DNA from: Sinotaia quadrata
Lineage: Eukaryota > Mollusca > Gastropoda > Architaenioglossa > Viviparidae
Direction: 5' to 3'
Assembly: GCA_028829895.1 (NCBI GenBank)
Contig: CM054183.1
Span: 77,301,571 to 77,365,570, forward strand
DNA: 64,000 nt
Part shown: positions 1 to 12,353 of the stretch, one piece after another
Numbering within the stretch: the stretch's first letter is position 1
Layout of the letters: each line of letters opens with the position of its first letter
Position numbers and translations under genes: made by a program
Notes under the pieces: generated by a model
What the model saw: only the letters and a program-made list of their open reading frames with translations
Databases searched by the model: none
Told to the model about the DNA's origin: nothing

Positions 1-360
1 AGTAATGTTTGTATAAGTCTTTTCCTAGTAATGCTTGTATAAGTCTTTTCCTAGTAATGCTTGTATAGGTCTTTTCCTAGTAATGCTTGTATAGGTCTTT
101 TCCTAGTAATGCTTGTATAAGTCTTTTCCTAGTAATGCTTGTATAAGTCTTTTCCTAGTAATGCTTGTATAAGTCTTTTCCTAGTAATGCTTGTATAAGT
201 TTTGTACTAGTAATGCCTGTATAAGTCTTTTCCTAGTAATGCTTGTATAAGTCTTTTCCTAGTAATGCTTGTATAAGTCTTTTCCTAGTAATGCTTATAT
301 AACTTTTGTCGTAGTAATGCTTGTATAAATTTTGTCCTAGAAATGCTTGTATACGTTTTG
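1..360. repeat. 26-bp minisatellite, about 14 copies
   Basis: Head-to-tail 26-bp unit containing AGTAATGCTTGTATAAGT. Copies are nearly identical at the left and decay after about 285. The array runs off the left edge of the window, so its full length is unknown. Confidence 0.96.
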
Positions 361-766
361 TTTAAATTTTGTTTCTGTGTGGTAGAGTACACTCAAAAAG
401 TATCTTTGTGAAATATTATCTCTGTTTCATCTTTCTCCACACACTTTCTCAGTGTTCTTACATCCCTTATAACCTCTCTCACACCTCAAATGCTGAGAGC
501 TCTTTCTCATACGCCTTTTTTTCTCAGACCGTCCCCCCCCCCGCCCCTTAAAATGATGGTGACCTTGTTATATGTCTTAAAGAATGCGTAGAAATGCTGT
601 TATTCTGTAATTACAAAATATCACGGGCTATTTCGAGTAAAGAGTTGCTGTGTGAAAATGTTTCTGGGATTGTACGGTTAAATCACAAGTGGTAAATTGT
701 GAGTTTTTAAAAAAAAAAAACTCGCGCTGCTATGTCTTGAAGATAGCTTCCCAAATCTATGCATAG
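361..766. other. Single-copy stretch, no gene recognised
   Basis: AT-rich sequence with a pyrimidine-rich part (about 410-545) ending in a C run near 530-542, and an A run near 708-720. The only ORF is a 60-codon shadow of the pyrimidine tract. Nothing recognised. Confidence 0.6.
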
Positions 767-1072
767 CATTTCAAGTGAACGTTTAAATGTTGCGAAGTTA
801 TCTCAAGTGAACGTTTAAATGTTGCGATGTTATCTCAAGTGAACGTTTAAATGTTGCGATGTTATCTCAAGTGAACGTTTAAATGTTGCGATGTTATTTG
901 AAGTGAACGTTTAAATGTTGCGATGTTATCTCAAGTGAACGTTTAAATGTTGCGATGTTATTTCAAGTGAACGTTTAAATGTTGCGATGTTATCTCAAGT
1001 GAACGTTTAAATGTTGCGATGTTATCTCAAGTGAACGTTTAAATGTTGCGATGTTATCTCAAGTGAACGTTT
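767..1072. repeat. 32-bp minisatellite, about 9.5 copies
   Basis: Unit carries AAGTGAACGTTTAAATGTTG followed by CGATGTTATCTC. Copies differ at only a few positions, so the array is young. It ends abruptly inside a unit at about 1072. Confidence 0.96.
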
Positions 1073-1239
1073 TGAGCACCACCACATGATTTCAACTCAA
1101 TATTTGGAATGGTACTCAAGTCTGAAAAATTGTACTCAGGCTGAAAATTTAAATTAAAGTATTTAAAATGCAACCCTTCTCGATCTTGACTTTCTCAGAA
1201 GCTTTTGTTAAATTTGGATTGAGAATCTCTTGCGTTTTC

Positions 1240-1747
1240 GCAAACAAATTCCGTTATAAACAAATCGTTACAAGTTCATATATAAATGAATCATTATAAC
1301 TAATTGCTACATACTAATCGTTATGAAGTGTTTACTGTCAACTAATCGCTATAAACTAATAATTATAAAGAAAGTGCTACAAATAAATATATAAACTAGC
1401 TGCTATAATTTATGAAGTATTTACTGTGAACCAATCGCTATAAACTAATAATTATAAAGTAAGTGCTATAAACAAATATATAAACTAACTGCTATAATTT
1501 ATGAAGTATTTATAAACTAATAATTATAAAGTAAGTGCTATAAACAAATATATAAACTAACTGCTATAATTTAATTGCAAAAATTAAAGACTAATTGCTA
1601 TAAAGTAATTGCTATATCCAAATTGTTATAAATTAATTGCTAAAATCTAATCTTGATAAACAAATCGCTATAAACTAATTGTTATAAAGTAAATGATTTC
1701 AAGAAATTGCTATACATTGATTCCTATAACTAATCGGTAAAGAGTAG
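1240..1747. repeat. Degenerate short-period array with a longer embedded period
   Basis: AT-rich, built from ACTAATCGCTATAA-like words every 14-16 bp. A better conserved block of about 70 bp (ACTAATAATTATAAAGTAAG followed by TGCTATAAACAAATATATAA) recurs between 1335 and 1570. Old and decayed. Confidence 0.8.
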
Positions 1748-1887
1748 TTGTAATGAATGAACTATTATAAAGTAAAGCTCTCTCTCCATGACGTACCATG
1801 GCGTGATGTCCGACAAGTTGTAATGAATGAACTATTATAAAGTAAAGCTCTCTCTCCATGACGTACCATGGCGTGATGTCCGACAAG
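1748..1887. repeat. 70-bp direct tandem duplication
   Basis: Two essentially identical 70-bp copies (1748-1817 and 1818-1887), each with CATGACGTACCATGGCGTGA. A recent single duplication, not yet an array. Confidence 0.95.
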
Positions 1888-1974
1888 GACAGAAAGTTAT
1901 TTTGTCAGAGCAAATACGAGCATCAAAATTTATCTAATAACGATGTTTAAGATATAATTCATCACTTTCACTGT

Positions 1975-2175
1975 TTAGCATTATAATGTTTATCCATTAA
2001 TATAAACTAACTCTGTGTATTGCTATATTTATTCTTTAATATTAACTAATTCTTTGTATATCGCTATAATATTACTCGCTAATATTAACTAATTCTCTGC
2101 GTACAGAATTATAATATTTATTCATTAATATACAAACTAATTCATAACACATTTGTTAGAATATTTATACATTAT
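1975..2175. repeat. Degenerate array of about 55-60 bp units, about 4 copies
   Basis: Recurring TATAATGTTTATTCATTAAT then ATAAACTAATTCT and GTGTATTGC words, with heavy substitution and indels between copies. Confidence 0.7.
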
Positions 2176-2267
2176 TATCAACGAATTCTCTTCAGGACGT
2201 TATATTTATTAATAATGATATTCTGTGTACGCTGATTTTTGGAAACGTTTCATAAAGTTTAATCGTT

Positions 2268-2945
2268 AATCCCTTGAACTACTCAATAATCAATCTCCCT
2301 TTAAATCCCTTGAACTACTCAATAATCAATCTCCCTTTAAATCCCTTGAACTACTCAATAACAATCTCCCTTTAAATCCCTTGAACTACTCAATAACAAT
2401 CTCCCTTTAAATCCCTTGAACTACTCAATAATCAATCTCCCTTTAAATCCCTTGAACTACTCAATAATCAATCTCCCTTTAAATCCCTTGAACTACTCAA
2501 TAATCAATCTCCCTTTAAATCCCTTGAACTACTCAATAATCAATCTCCCTTTAAATCCCTTGAACTACTCAATAATCAATCTCCCTTTAAATCCCTTGAA
2601 CTACTCAATAATCAATCTCCCTTTAAATCCCTTGAACTACTCAATAAAGAGAATAATCAATCTCCCTTTAAATCTTTTGAATTACTCAATCAAAAAGAGA
2701 ATAATCAATATCCCTTTAAATCTCTTGAACTAAATAAAGAGTATAATCAATCTCCCTTTAAATCTATTGAATTACTCAATCAAAAAGAGAATAATCAATA
2801 TCCCTTTAAATCTCTTGAACTAAATAAAGAGTATAATCAATCTCCCTTTAAATCTATTGAATTACTCTTATTGAGAATAATCAATATCCCTTTAAATCTC
2901 TTGAACTACTCAATAAAGAGAATAATGAATCTCCCTTTAAATCTT
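2268..2945. repeat. 35-36-bp minisatellite, about 17 copies, decaying rightwards
   Basis: Unit contains CCCTTGAACTACTCAATAAT and CAATCTCCCTTTAAAT. Copies to about 2640 are clean. Later ones carry AAAGAGA insertions and T-for-C changes. A 36-bp unit equals 12 codons, which is why a 105-codon repetitive ORF appears at 2416-2733; it is not a gene. Confidence 0.95.
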
Positions 2946-3032
2946 TTTCGTATCCATCCTCTCTCTCCCCCCCTTTCCGTATGCTGTTCTCAGCTCTCCC
3001 CATCCTTCCCCTCCTCGCTCTCCCTTTTTCTT

Positions 3033-3073
<41 letters not shown>

Positions 3074-3440
3074 CCTTTCCCCATATGGCATATGCCATCT
3101 TTCTTCTCTCTCCCTGTTCACCTTCTCCCTATGCTGCATTTTTAAAACCCCTCTTTGTCTCGCTCTCCCCCCCTCTCTCCTGTTCCCCCTCTCCCTATGC
3201 TGCATTAAAAAAAAATTCTGTTTCCTTCCCCTCCCCCTCTTTGTCTCGCTCTCCATCTCTTCCTTCTCCCCTCATTCTCTTTCTCTATTTGTAAATCTGC
3301 CGTTCTTATTTTTTCTCCTTCTCCATCTCTTTCTATCTCTTGCTGTTGTCTTTATTTTCATCTTTCTTTCTCTCTCTGCTTATAAGTCTCTTTCTCTTTT
3401 TTCTCTCTGTCTCATTTATTTTCATTAAGCGTCAGTCTTC
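2946..3440. repeat. Low-complexity pyrimidine (CT) tract
   Basis: C and T dominate on the plus strand, with a near-pure (CT)n run at about 3036-3070. Two similar blocks share TCTCCCTATGCTGCATT (about 3124 and 3190). ORFs on either strand here are low-complexity artefacts. Confidence 0.9.
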
Positions 3441-3543
3441 ATCTTGCACGACTTGCCATTTCTGCTTCTCTCCCCTGTCGAATGCATACATATTCTTCCT
3501 TTGTTTTCATCCCTGTTACCGTCAGTCATTAGTTTGTGCCTAA

Positions 3544-3675
<132 letters not shown>

Positions 3676-4300
3676 TTTATTTCTCAAGTAGAAAATTGCA
3701 AAAAGAAAGCTCTGATTACTATATTAGCAATTATGCAAATCGCCAATATAAAATAGCGTGCTTATCTTTAATCGTTAAGTTGATTTTCTCTCCTTCCTAC
3801 ATATACTCACTCACGCACACACTTATATACATGTGCGTGCGTGCGTGCATGTATGTGTATACCCCTCTTGAAAACAAAAGTTTAATTAATAAAATTCTGG
3901 CAATGATGAAGTCAATTCCTGCTGGAACGATTTTGTCCTTAAATGACTACGTAATACTTCTGGTGACGTTTCCCTGGAAACCCCGCCTGTTTGTTCCTGC
4001 TTTTCCATGCCATCGACTGCAATGATTATTGTTGCTGTCTCAAACTCCACTTCAGCTTTGTCCATGTCATACTCACACTTTGCTGCTGTCGAAGAATATG
4101 TGCGGTAACTAGTTCTAAAAGTTAGCAAGCTTTTTCATTTCCTAAAGTATTTACTAACAACCGCTTGAGAGAAAAACGAAAACCTGTAGTCGTGGACCTA
4201 AACGCGGCCGTGGCGATCCGTCACTCTAATCACGCTTGTACAGGTGAGACTTGTGTTCGGCGTATCGACCCATTTCATGATTATCACACGAGTAACACAA
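3676..4300. other. Single-copy stretch, no gene recognised
   Basis: Moderately AT-rich. A CpG-containing patch at 4190-4260 includes ACAGGTGAGA, which resembles a splice donor, but no supporting open frame or acceptor was found. An 80-codon minus ORF (3886-4128) has no recognisable motif. Confidence 0.5.
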
Positions 4301-4940
4301 TTCAAGGAAAATTAGCAACACTTTAATATTGGTAAAGAAAATTAGCAAAACATTATCACCATTTCAGTAAAATTAGCACGCCTGGAGTAAACTAACATGA
4401 TTACAGAAGCGTTGGCATGATTACCGGAATATTAGACTGAAAAGAGTAATAATAAGATGATAAAAATACTAATATTATTCAATAATGGTACAAGCAACAA
4501 AAGCAGGACTGCACTATTGAAATATAACAATTAAATTCTCATAATAATGGACCAATTAACAAGATTACAACAGCATTAACAAAGAATAAAATTCGCACAA
4601 TTCTTGTCCAATTAACAGGATTACAACTATATTAACAAAAAGAGGAGCGAAAGTGGCATGACTGCAATCAGTAACATGAAATCCTTAATATGAGTAAGCA
4701 AGATTGATATTGAAAATGATAAGTAGCGTGAACCTACTTATATTAGCACGACTGCAATGATATTTAAATAAGAGTAATATTAATTGAATTACAATAACAT
4801 TAAATATTTAAATAAGAGTAATATTAATTGAATTACAATACGAGTTTCTTTAACATGAATTACAAGAACCTACATTAGCAAAGTTCACTTGAGGCAAATT
4901 AATTTGTTTCTATGGACAACAAACATTATTAATTGAATTA
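4300..4940. repeat. Decayed AT-rich repeats with a 46-bp direct duplication
   Basis: AATTAGCA and ATTAACA words recur irregularly. Two about 70-bp similar blocks lie at 4550-4680. At about 4763-4850 a block with AATATTAATTGAATTACAAT is directly duplicated. No coding signal. Confidence 0.65.
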
Positions 4941-5340
4941 ATGACTTAATGATCTTTCAGACACTGTGAATTATCTAATGTTTTGTATTTGTTAAATAAC
5001 GTTTCTAATTTTATAAAGAAGTCGTTATAATGACTGTGAGTGACAGCTAGTGTAAATCTACATTGTGTGAAAGTAAGATGTGTGAGGTGTGAGCGTAATC
5101 TAACAAAACATTTAGTCAATTCACCAAAAATGTTAAGTATTGTGGAATTTCTCATTTTCAAGTTTTCAAGTGTCCAGGACTTGTGGATTTCCTGACGTGT
5201 ATCCAACTTTCCTTGTATATCGTGGTGTATATTTACAACTCTGTGTCCGGTGTCCGGAAATTGATAGAGGTAGATTTCTTCTTCATTTACCAGAAATTAC
5301 AAGTTTCTCGAAGTGTATTCTGATTTTGTATACGGCCTAT
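4941..5340. other. Single-copy stretch, no gene recognised
   Basis: ORFs of 86 codons (minus, 4946-5206) and 67 codons (plus, 5140-5343) overlap on opposite strands. Neither has a recognised domain, signal or convincing splice context. Confidence 0.5.
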
Positions 5341-5344
5341 TAAA

Positions 5345-5497
5345 CTATGTTTATTTCATGGATTCATAAGGCCAATAAACTGTTTTTTTTACTGGATTCA
5401 TAAGGCCAATAATCTGTTATTTTACTGGATTCATAAGGCCAATAAACTATTTATTTTACTGGATTCATAAGGCCAATAAACTGTTTATTTTACTGGA
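5345..5497. repeat. About 34-bp minisatellite, about 4.5 copies
   Basis: Unit includes ACTGGATTCATAAGGCCAAT followed by AAACTGTTTATTTT. Copies are close to identical apart from T-run length. Confidence 0.95.
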
Positions 5498-6864
5498 TTC
5501 ATGCTGATTAGAACTAACGTCATCTTGCGTTTTAACTGTATCATTTTGTTTGACCTTTAGTGTGTGAAATTGTTAAATATTTAAATCACACTCGGACTGT
5601 TAAAGATGTGAAGACCTTGCGTGAATTGTCTAGATTTACTTGACGAACACGGGGAAACATCATTGTCAGCATTCCAGCGAAGTTAGGAATTAGAAAGAAA
5701 GATAACCTAGTTTCTGCCACTACCTCTAAATTATATTTATCTATGTTGTTCAAATATATTGTTATTAATATTTTTCTGCACAGACGCTTGCTTGGTTCTT
5801 AGTGATTATTTGGGTCAAATTAATTAAAAGTAAGATAATTAGGATCATTAAGCAGGAGAATTCTCACTAACTAATAATCTAGTGCGGGTTTAGATCCCGA
5901 TTAATATTCATAATCTTGGGTCTGTGGAAAATAACACTTGTAAGGATACCATTGACAGAAGTACTCTGGAGTCAAATTATTTAATGACTGCTTTCTTCCC
6001 TGACGTCAACTTGTTAATTTGCGTGAGCATTAACAGGAATTACGAAAAGATACAAACAACAGCAACATTAACCCTTTAAATAATCTGATAAAAGAAAATG
6101 ATTCTTACTAAAGATTTGTTTTGAAACATGTCTGAATTTAATTATTTTCTATTAATATTACAAACTGGATTTAAAAAAAATGTCTGTTTGTTGTGTGTGT
6201 TTTTCATGGAAAAGCCAAATTATATCAGCATAATGTCATGAGAATATCAAAAGTATTGCTTTTCAGGGGCATCTCCTTCAAGAGTTGACGACAGGCTCTG
6301 ACAAGGTGTCGACACACCTCTCCCAGACAGCCAAGTATCGTGTACTTTCAGACCCGAACACCGCTAGTTCGCACGACGTGGCCGGCCATGAGATGTGGGT
6401 ATCACCTTACCTGGCCTGCACCACTTCAAAAGAAAGCCATGATCAGATAATAAGAGAGTAGTTGACATCGCCCATAACCCAACTCTCTCAGTACAATTCC
6501 CACCCACCCCCCTCATTCCCCTACTGAACGAAAGAAATTTTGTAGATGGTTGAGGCTCTCAGAGATCTGCCTTACAAATCCACCCAGTTTCTGAATAACA
6601 TGTTGGTCACGAGAGCTGACCCTACCCCCCGCCCCACAAATAGGATTTAAAACGGCTAGCGGAAATACAGTCGTTGGAATTTTTAGATAGGCAAACACAC
6701 ATACAAATGTACATACGCACGCACATATTCACACATACACACATGCGCAAAACTCTAGATTAGATCTAAGCTTCATAAACTACAAAAATTAGAAGGTTAT
6801 TTTTTGCTAATATCTGGATAAATCTAAGCACTATAGGTTATCAACATTACGATAATATAAGAAT
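5498..6864. other. Single-copy stretch, no gene recognised
   Basis: Mostly AT-rich. A GC-richer patch at about 6270-6440 has a near-palindrome AGGTGTCGACACACCT, and poly-C runs lie at 6500-6520 and 6625. ORFs are under 65 codons. No repeat array or known gene seen. Confidence 0.5.
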
Positions 6865-7062
6865 TATAGACTGACAATATGAGTTTAAATCTAAACATTA
6901 TAGTCTGACAACATGAGTTTAAATCTAAACATTATAGACTAACAACATGAGTTTAAATCTAAAAATTATAGACTGACAACATGAGTTTAAATCTACATAT
7001 TATAGACTGACAACATGAGTTTAAATCTACACATTATAGACTGACATCAGTTTAAATCTAAG
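6865..7062. repeat. 34-bp minisatellite, about 6 copies
   Basis: Unit GACTGACAACATGAGTTTAA followed by ATCTAAACATTATA. The last copy has lost CAACATGAG bases. Confidence 0.95.
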
Positions 7063-7339
7063 AATCTCAATCTAATCTAAGCTTGTTTATATTATGTTAT
7101 ACATTTAAAAAGTGTCTCTTAAACCATCAGGTGGATGCAAAGTATGCGACTTGATAGAATTTCAGTTTTCAGTTTCAAATAAATAAGTTCCTAGTTTGTA
7201 CTTTCATTAATCAAAGTCAATGTAAATGCAAATAAATAAAAATAACCGCCATCGTCATCACAAACCACTTTGCAAACAACTAGCAATCAAGTGGTACTCA
7301 ACAACTTCAGTGTGTATCACGGTGACTGAGACATGTCAT

Positions 7340-7525
7340 ATTACATGTGTAGCCAATGAAGTGAAATATAACAAATACAGTAATGAGTTCCACAACATAC
7401 TAAGTGTATCCAATAAAGTCAGTCATAACAAAACGAGTGATGACTTTCACAACTGATTACATAAGTGTATTTAATGATATCAAACATACCAAACACTTTG
7501 AGGACTTCCATACCTCATTATACAT
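7340..7525. repeat. Degenerate array of about 65 bp, 3 copies
   Basis: Copies share AAGTGTATCCAATAA-like starts and a GACTTTCACAAC-like end with many substitutions. The overlapping 60-75-codon ORFs are repeat translations. Confidence 0.75.
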
Positions 7526-7533
7526 GTGTACGT

Positions 7534-8165
7534 GTGGAAGAGTAAGTTTGCCTATACCTATTTTTAGACTTAATTGTTACATAAATTGTTAAATTGTTGA
7601 AGTGACCAAATATTGGGCACTCTTTTATGATGGTATTTTTGTAAGTATCAGAGTTTGAATAAACAACACGAGTTGAGAATATGCCAGAAATTGCTGTTGC
7701 AATGCAAACCAGTTCCAACTGGAAGAGTAGATTTTATTATCCAATGGTTAAGATTCATGAGAACGAGACCAGCCAATGGGCTGAGATCAAAAGTATACAT
7801 GTTTAGAGAATTATATTGTCTAATCACTTAATTTGGTGTGTCAAGAAGTCCGGCCATGAAAGGTGGCCATTAGCTTATTGATGAGTTAACTGACTGATTG
7901 AGAGAGAAAGAAATATTTCATGCATTTGCTATTGATATGTTATATTTGCATTTTACGTCGAGATGTATTATGTGAGTAGACTATTATTTCTACAGATTGT
8001 GTACTATGATGCTTATATGTAAAATGCTAAGCACTTGACATTGTTTCTAGTGAACCCACTCATAAAACTATTATGCTGTATGCATTTGTCGGGCTATTAA
8101 ATACTGTTGCAGGAAAATGTAAATTTAAACTTGAATGTAAGAAGGAATGGAGTTAACTGTCTTAC
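7534..8165 (+). mobile_element. LTR-like dispersed repeat, copy A (partial)
   Basis: Matches, on the opposite strand, the sequence at about 61965-62587. Shared islands in the same order are GTTTGCC then CTATTTTTA, TTGGGCACTCTTT, TTATTATCCAATG, GAGAACGAGACCAGCCAATG then GGCTGAGAT, ATTTCATGCATTT, GACATTGTTT, AATACTGTTGCAGGAA and GAATGGAGTTA. Copy A starts TGTGGAAGAG and copy B TGTGACAGAG, consistent with an LTR 5' end (TG). No ORF. Homology ends near 8165, so copy A lacks the second half seen in B. LTR identity is inferred; a non-autonomous DNA element is possible. Confidence 0.7.
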
Positions 8166-8404
8166 TGATTATAATCCTTTATGACCATTATGTCATAGAA
8201 CCAAGTGGTGCACCTCATTTTAATGCAAACACAATGTAAACTGCTCATCTACAGATATCATTTTTATTTTAAATTCACACTATCATCTCATGGAATAATT
8301 AAGCAAAGCAGTATTGGATCAATGACGCTGGTAATCTATAAACATAATTTCATGAATCATATATTCTTTGTTAAAGCAAAGACTTCTTATTTATCGATAT
8401 GATA

Positions 8405-8834
8405 ATCAAGAGCGAGCTAGGCCAAGCAGGACATGCTTTTCATCAAGAGCAAGCTAGGCCAAGCAGGACACGCTTTTCATCAAGAGCAAGCTAGGCCAAG
8501 CAGGACACGCTTTTCATCAAGAGAAAGCTAGGCCAAACAGTACACACTTTTCAAGTCCACAGTGCATTTATACACCAAGAGCGAGTTAGGCCAAACAGGA
8601 CATGCTTTTCATCAAGAGCAAGCTAGGCCAAACAGGACACGCTTTTCATCAAGAGCGAGCTAGGCCAAACAGTACACACTTTTCATCAAGAGCGAGCTAG
8701 GCCAAACAGGACATGCTTTTCATCAAGAACGAGCTAGGCCAAACAGTACACGTTTTTCATCAAGAACGAGCTAGGCCAAACAGTACACGTTTTTCATCAA
8801 GAACGAGCTAGGCCAAACAGGACACGCTTTTCAA
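8405..8834. repeat. 37-bp minisatellite, about 11 copies, with an inserted spacer
   Basis: Unit CATCAAGAGCGAGCTAGGCC followed by AAACAGGACACGCTTTT. At about 8552-8577 the array is interrupted by a block beginning CAAGTCCACAGTGCA. A diverged copy of that block (CAAGTCCTAAGTGCA) marks the right edge at about 8832, so array and flank were duplicated together. Confidence 0.95.
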
Positions 8835-8849
8835 GTCCTAAGTGCAATC

Positions 8850-9998
8850 GTACACACACCTGCAAGAAGCCAATGTCGATTAGTCACAGAGCGAGGTTGT
8901 AGAACTAATCTGGGTCATTTTAATTTATGTCAGATTAACTCTGCAATAAAAGCAATTGCGCTACAAATCCCGTCTTTTCACGCGCTGTTCCGTGAGATAA
9001 CTTACGAGTCTCACGTCCAAGACGAGAAGCGCACAGTTTGGTGAAATACGATAGTTTCCCTGTAATGATGGCGGTCAGAAAGTGGCACTTGCATGTCGGT
9101 TTAATTTCTAAAGGCTCTCCTTATTTACACACCAATTTCTTCCAGCTTAGGTTCGTTTTTTTTTTTTTAAAGTAGACTTTAGAATATAGTTTTACCAGCA
9201 GACTGGAGACTGCGGTGAGTAAGCTATTCAACAGACTTGAGTTTATGGTTTCTTTGTATTTTTTATTTGTTTAGGCCTTGTGACGTACACATAAACTAAT
9301 GGACTCTAAAATGTCTGACGCAAGTGGCACTAGGATTGAGGTTTAGAAAAAATGTTACATTTAAATAAATCTTCATAATTCACAGGTTTATTTTTTTACA
9401 ACTCGCACGTTTTAATAAATTTTTGCAAAATAAATATGACATCAAATTAAGAATGATATGATTGTTGTCTACAGTATGTGTAGACCTATACTATTGCACC
9501 CCAAAATTTCATCAAATTAATAATTAACAGTGAGTATATACACATATTTGCTCTACACTTTCTTTTTCGTTTTCCTGTCCCTTACAAAACAAGAACTTGA
9601 ATCCATAAAGCACACAACACAAGAACATGAAGTCATTAAGTATACAATACTGACGTTTGTAAACGTATAGTCGTTATAATTCTTGCTAATACTAATAAGT
9701 TCATCTGTAAACGCATAATTCAGGCTTTAGTTAAAGCACTTATATAAATTATTAATTCGTGCTAATACTTATATACGGACTAATCGTCTTTATAATAGCG
9801 TAAATATGTAAGCTTATTATATTATTATCCATTATAACTCCTGCTTATTTTATTGTCAAAATAGTTAAACAATAAACAAATGATGATCCAAAGTTAAAGA
9901 CCTATACAGAAAAGAGAAAGATGTGGTACATATATTGTTCGAGGTGAATTTCTTTTAACATCAAATGTACAGTTCCGTCATTAAATATGATGAGTAAA
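8850..9998. other. Single-copy stretch, no gene recognised
   Basis: A CpG-containing patch at about 8870-9080 is followed by AT-rich sequence. A diverged duplicate (ACAAGAACTTGAATCCATAAAG and a relative) lies near 9590-9640. No ORF above 60 codons. Confidence 0.5.
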
Positions 9999-10210
<212 letters not shown>

Positions 10211-10275
10211 TAATAGTGCGTTCTTATTTCACTTTTTCATCTTAACTTGCAGATTATTTAGGACTTCACAGACTT

Positions 10276-10565
10276 CGGACAATTTGTAACAATTGTACTA
10301 GGACAAACAGCTTTGTAACAATTGTACTAGGACAAACAGCTTTGTAACAATTGTACCAAGACAAACAGCTTTGTTGCAATTATACCAGGACAAACAGCTT
10401 TGTAGCAATTGCACCAGGACAAATAGCTTTGAGCAATTGTACCAGGACAAACAGCTTTGTAACTATTGCACCAGGACAAAGAACTTTATAGCAATTATAC
10501 CAGGACAAAGAGCTTTGTAGCAATTGTACCAGGACAAATAGCTTTGTAATTGTTGTACCAGAAAT
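10276..10565. repeat. 29-bp minisatellite, about 10 copies
   Basis: Unit AACAATTGTACCAGGACAAA followed by CAGCTTTGT. Copies diverge towards the right (GAACTTTAT and ATAGCTTTG variants). Confidence 0.95.
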
Positions 10566-10676
10566 TAATAATTTATGCCGGTTTGTCTGCTCGTGTTTAT
10601 AATTTAATATTCCTATACTTATTATAGTATTGATATAAGAAAATGTAATATATTCTGATTTCGTCATTGCACAAAA

Positions 10677-11004
10677 TTACAAAGAAACAAACCCAGTAAT
10701 AGTGAAGTGGTTCAAGAAACAAAACCAGTAATAGCGAAGTGGTACAAGAAACAAACCCAGTAATAGCGAAGTGGTACAAGAAACAAACCCAGTAATAGTG
10801 AAGTGGTACAAGAAACAAACCCAGTAATAGTGAAGTGGTACAAGAAACAAACCCAGTAATAGCGAAGTGGTACAAGAAACAAACCCAGTAATAGCGAAGT
10901 GGTACAAGAAACAAACCCAGTAATAGTGAAGTGGTACAAGAAACAAACCCAGTAATAGCGAAGTGGTACAAGAAACAAACCCAGTAATAGCGAAGTGGTA
11001 CAAG
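10677..11004. repeat. 32-bp minisatellite, about 10 copies
   Basis: Unit ACAAGAAACAAACCCAGTAA followed by TAGCGAAGTGGT, with a CGAAG/TGAAG polymorphism scattered between copies. Three overlapping minus-strand ORFs (100-124 codons) are repeat translations. Confidence 0.97.
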
Positions 11005-11035
11005 GTTTGATCAAATTAGGCAGGTCGAGAGATAA

Positions 11036-11505
11036 ACACTATAACATGATAAACATACTTACACGCCACATAACGAGAGCAAGAAACTGAATGCAAAGGA
11101 GAGGTAAATATACTCACATGTCACATAATGAGATGCACATCATACTATGATAAATATACTCACATGACACACATTGAAATAACACAATTCCACGATAAAT
11201 ATATTTACACGTAACACAATGAGATACACTCCAAACCATGATAAATATACTCACACGTCACACAATGAGATAAAACACCAAACCATGATAAATATACTCA
11301 CACGTCACACAATGAGATAAAACACCAAACCATGATAAATATACTCACACGTCACACAATGAGATAAAACACCAAACCATGATAAATATACTCACACGTC
11401 ACACAATGAGATAAAACTCCAAACCATGATAAATATACTCACACGTCACACAATGAGATAAAACACCAAACCATGATAAATATACTCACAGATCACACGA
11501 CGAGA
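11036..11505. repeat. 47-bp minisatellite, about 10 copies
   Basis: Unit includes CACAATGAGATAAAACACCA and CCATGATAAATATACTCACA. Central copies are nearly identical; the left third is degenerate. Confidence 0.95.
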
Positions 11506-11617
11506 GCAAGAAACTCAATGAGAAATAGATAGATACGATTGGTTGAAAGTGGATTTATTATTAATAACCGATTCTAATAAACATGACTGTCTGTCATCTA
11601 GCAAATTCTGTTAAAGT

Positions 11618-11619
<2 letters not shown>

Positions 11620-11692
<73 letters not shown>
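11620..11692. repeat. (GA)n microsatellite
   Basis: Pure dinucleotide run, about 36 units. Overlapping ORFs of RE or SL repeats are artefacts. Confidence 0.98.
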
Positions 11693-11695
<3 letters not shown>

Positions 11696-12350
11696 AAACC
11701 GAGAAAGTAAGAGAAAGGAGGGCATAGAGAAAAAGGGAGAGGACTTACAAAAACACTCAACAATTAACCTTGGACAAGATGTGTCTTTGAGAGATTTCCC
11801 GATTCCTTTATTGCTTTGTCTTCTGCCGCTCACCAAGGCTTCCTGCAGGGAGGAAAGCCCACATGCTTCTCTTTGTGCGCACTGCAGTAGTATTTCACCA
11901 GCAAGGGCACTACCGCAAGGCTACAAACATATTTCAAAGAACGTTTAAAGAAAAACTTTTCTTTTAAAGATCTGAAAATGGTGCTAAAACTTACGAATAT
12001 TGTCAAGATAAAAAGTCCACCTTTATAATCGGGAAGACAACTCTAAGAATGTGATGGAAGAAATAAGTGAGTGCACTTGTTTGCCTTGGTGAACGAGAGC
12101 TGTGAGACTGCCTGTCAACTGTCACCGGCTTGAAGTGACGACCAGCGTTTGAGGTTCTCCCATTTTCAACGTACTTAAAGAATACAACGAAAGAATTTTC
12201 AACGACGACATCTCAGTAAATAACGAAATTAAGCTAAGATGGATGCACGGGAACTTGAAATGACTGCGTGCACTGTTGTGATTTTCATCCATTCATTGTC
12301 TTTCATAAAGAACATGCCACTACTTACATTTGCATATAGTTAGCCTTTCG
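11693..12350. other. Single-copy stretch, no gene recognised
   Basis: Near-average GC with CpGs at about 12085-12200. The ORF at 11583-11948 is open here only as a continuation of the GA repeat. No recognised motif. Confidence 0.5.
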
Positions 12351-12353
12351 ATA

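Noticed and set aside
2268..2945. CRISPR-like regularly repeated units (also many other arrays)
   Set aside because: Units are directly adjacent with no unique spacers, lie in clearly animal-type DNA, and no cas-like genes are present. They are minisatellites.
3886..4128. 80-codon minus ORF as a possible gene
   Set aside because: No recognised domain or splice context, and length is within chance expectation.
10597..11014. Three overlapping minus-strand ORFs of 100-124 codons resembling a repetitive membrane protein
   Set aside because: They are three reading frames of one 32-bp repeat. The hydrophobic look comes from the unit's composition.
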